Shown here one piece after another: positions 14,707 through 15,267 of a stretch of DNA of 15,267 nucleotides; position 1 is the first letter of the stretch; each line of letters begins with the position of its first letter. The position numbers and the translations under genes are program-made. The stretch spans positions 4,248 to 19,514 of the forward strand of contig DIZU01000017.1 of NCBI GenBank assembly GCA_002429455.1. Reading direction: 5' to 3'. This DNA is from Methylotenera sp. UBA6020 (GTDB lineage: Bacteria > Pseudomonadota > Gammaproteobacteria > Burkholderiales > Methylophilaceae). Under the pieces are notes generated by a model. That model had not been told where the DNA came from, made no database searches, and saw only the letters and a program-made list of their open reading frames with translations.

Positions 14707-15267
14707 TTAACACCAATCCGGACTCGGCAAGGCGCTGAAAACTGACCTGAGGCCATCAGACCAACCTTGCCTCACTTGTGCATAATAAGGATCATGTTCA
14801 GTAATCCTCTGCTGACAGTCCGCATGAAAACTATCCGTTCTGTAAAGCAATAAATCAATAGGTGCTGCCACTGACACATTGCTGCGAATCGTAGAATCAA
14901 ACGAAATGAGCACACATTTCACTACGTCCATCATGTCGCTATCATGTTTGACGACGCGGTCGATAATCGGCTTGCCATATTTGGTTTCGCCGATTTGGAA
15001 ATACGGCGTTTCACAGCAAGTTTCAATAAAGTTACCTGCCGCATATACATAAAACAAGCGTGGTTTTTCACCTTTAATTTGACCCGCGACTAAAATACTC
15101 GCGCTAAAATCGATTTCATGATTTCTTAGATGTGCGCCATCGCAGTCATAAACGGCGCGTAATTCCGCACCGACCAAGCCTGCTGCATCAAATAAACTAT
15201 CCACGTTATGTAAGTGCTTACTATCGGAAGAGGCTCTTTCAATAGAAGATCTTAAGCGATTAACTAC
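14707..15267 (-). CDS. Proteasome-type protease, Anbu/COG3484-like (5' end beyond the window)
   Basis: This is the C-terminal 186 residues of a beta-subunit-fold peptidase related to HslV and 20S proteasome subunits, of the bacterial Anbu type. The frame stays open to the window edge (reading VVNRLRSSIERASS from 15267), so the GTG at 15204 is internal and not a start. Family landmarks, numbered from the edge, are AGQIKGE (61-67), the PRLFYVYAAGNFIE segment, IGETKYGKP (92-100) and SFDSTIRSN (122-130). All are typical of COG3484 proteins as I recall them, and the length suggests that about 60 residues are missing, including the N-terminal catalytic nucleophile. Anbu genes are usually linked to an alpha-E protein, a circularly permuted ATP-grasp protein and a transglutaminase-like protein; these would lie to the right, off-window. 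The stop lies next to a 12-base inverted repeat, upstream of gmk in the same direction. Confidence 0.85.
   Translation of the reverse strand, partial: VVNRLRSSIERASSDSKHLHNVDSLFDAAGLVGAELRAVYDCDGAHLRNHEIDFSASILVAGQIKGEKPRLFYVYAAGNFIETCCETPYFQIGETKYGKPIIDRVVKHDSDMMDVVKCVLISFDSTIRSNVSVAAPIDLLLYRTDSFHADCQQRITEHDPYYAQVRQGWSDGLRSVFSALPSPDWC

Noticed and set aside
15202..15204. GTG as the start of the right-edge protease
   Set aside because: The frame remains open for 21 more codons to the window end with family-like sequence, so the GTG is internal and the gene is truncated by the window.

Overview
The window looks like chromosomal core DNA of a betaproteobacterium. The organism is probably close to the Methylophilaceae/Nitrosomonadales, judging from protein style and gene order (rplM-rpsI-argC-bactofilin-erpA, and gmk-rpoZ-spoT followed by recG-ubiC-ubiA) together with a moderately AT-rich composition. 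This placement is an inference from memory of gene neighbourhoods, not a search. I see no rRNA, tRNA, CRISPR array, insertion sequence, prophage gene or integration site.

Layout, left to right. (1) gltA (citrate synthase) is on the + strand and ends in a bidirectional terminator shared with the facing erpA. (2) A minus-strand block from 4654 down to 1404 holds rplM-rpsI (ribosomal proteins L13 and S9), a terminator, argC, a short membrane-anchored coiled-coil protein, a bactofilin, and erpA (Fe-S cluster insertion) with its own promoter. (3) A 341-base divergent intergenic region (4655-4995) carries a near-consensus promoter for rplM on one side and a cluster of palindromes on the other. (4) A FimV-like membrane protein (+ strand, TTG start) stands alone. 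(5) A second minus-strand block runs from 14621 down to 7255: gmk, a hairpin terminator, rpoZ, a bifunctional spoT/rel, a peroxiredoxin, recG, ubiC and ubiA. Spacing from spoT to ubiA is tight (9-53 bases), so this is probably one transcript. (6) The right edge holds the 3' part of an Anbu-like proteasome-type protease gene whose 5' end lies beyond the window.

Functionally the genes cover TCA entry, Fe-S maturation, arginine synthesis, translation, (p)ppGpp control, guanylate supply, recombination repair, and the first two committed steps of ubiquinone synthesis (chorismate to 4-hydroxybenzoate by UbiC, then prenylation by UbiA). gmk and rpoZ next to spoT is a classic guanine-nucleotide/stringent-response grouping.

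I found no complete undescribed system. The points most worth a second look are the divergent FimV-like gene, which lacks a recognisable LysM domain and has a palindrome-rich leader; the Anbu-type protease at the edge, whose partner genes would be off-window; the peroxiredoxin with an insertion next to its peroxidatic cysteine; the apparently shortened coiled-coil protein before the bactofilin; and two strong palindromes between the protease gene and gmk.
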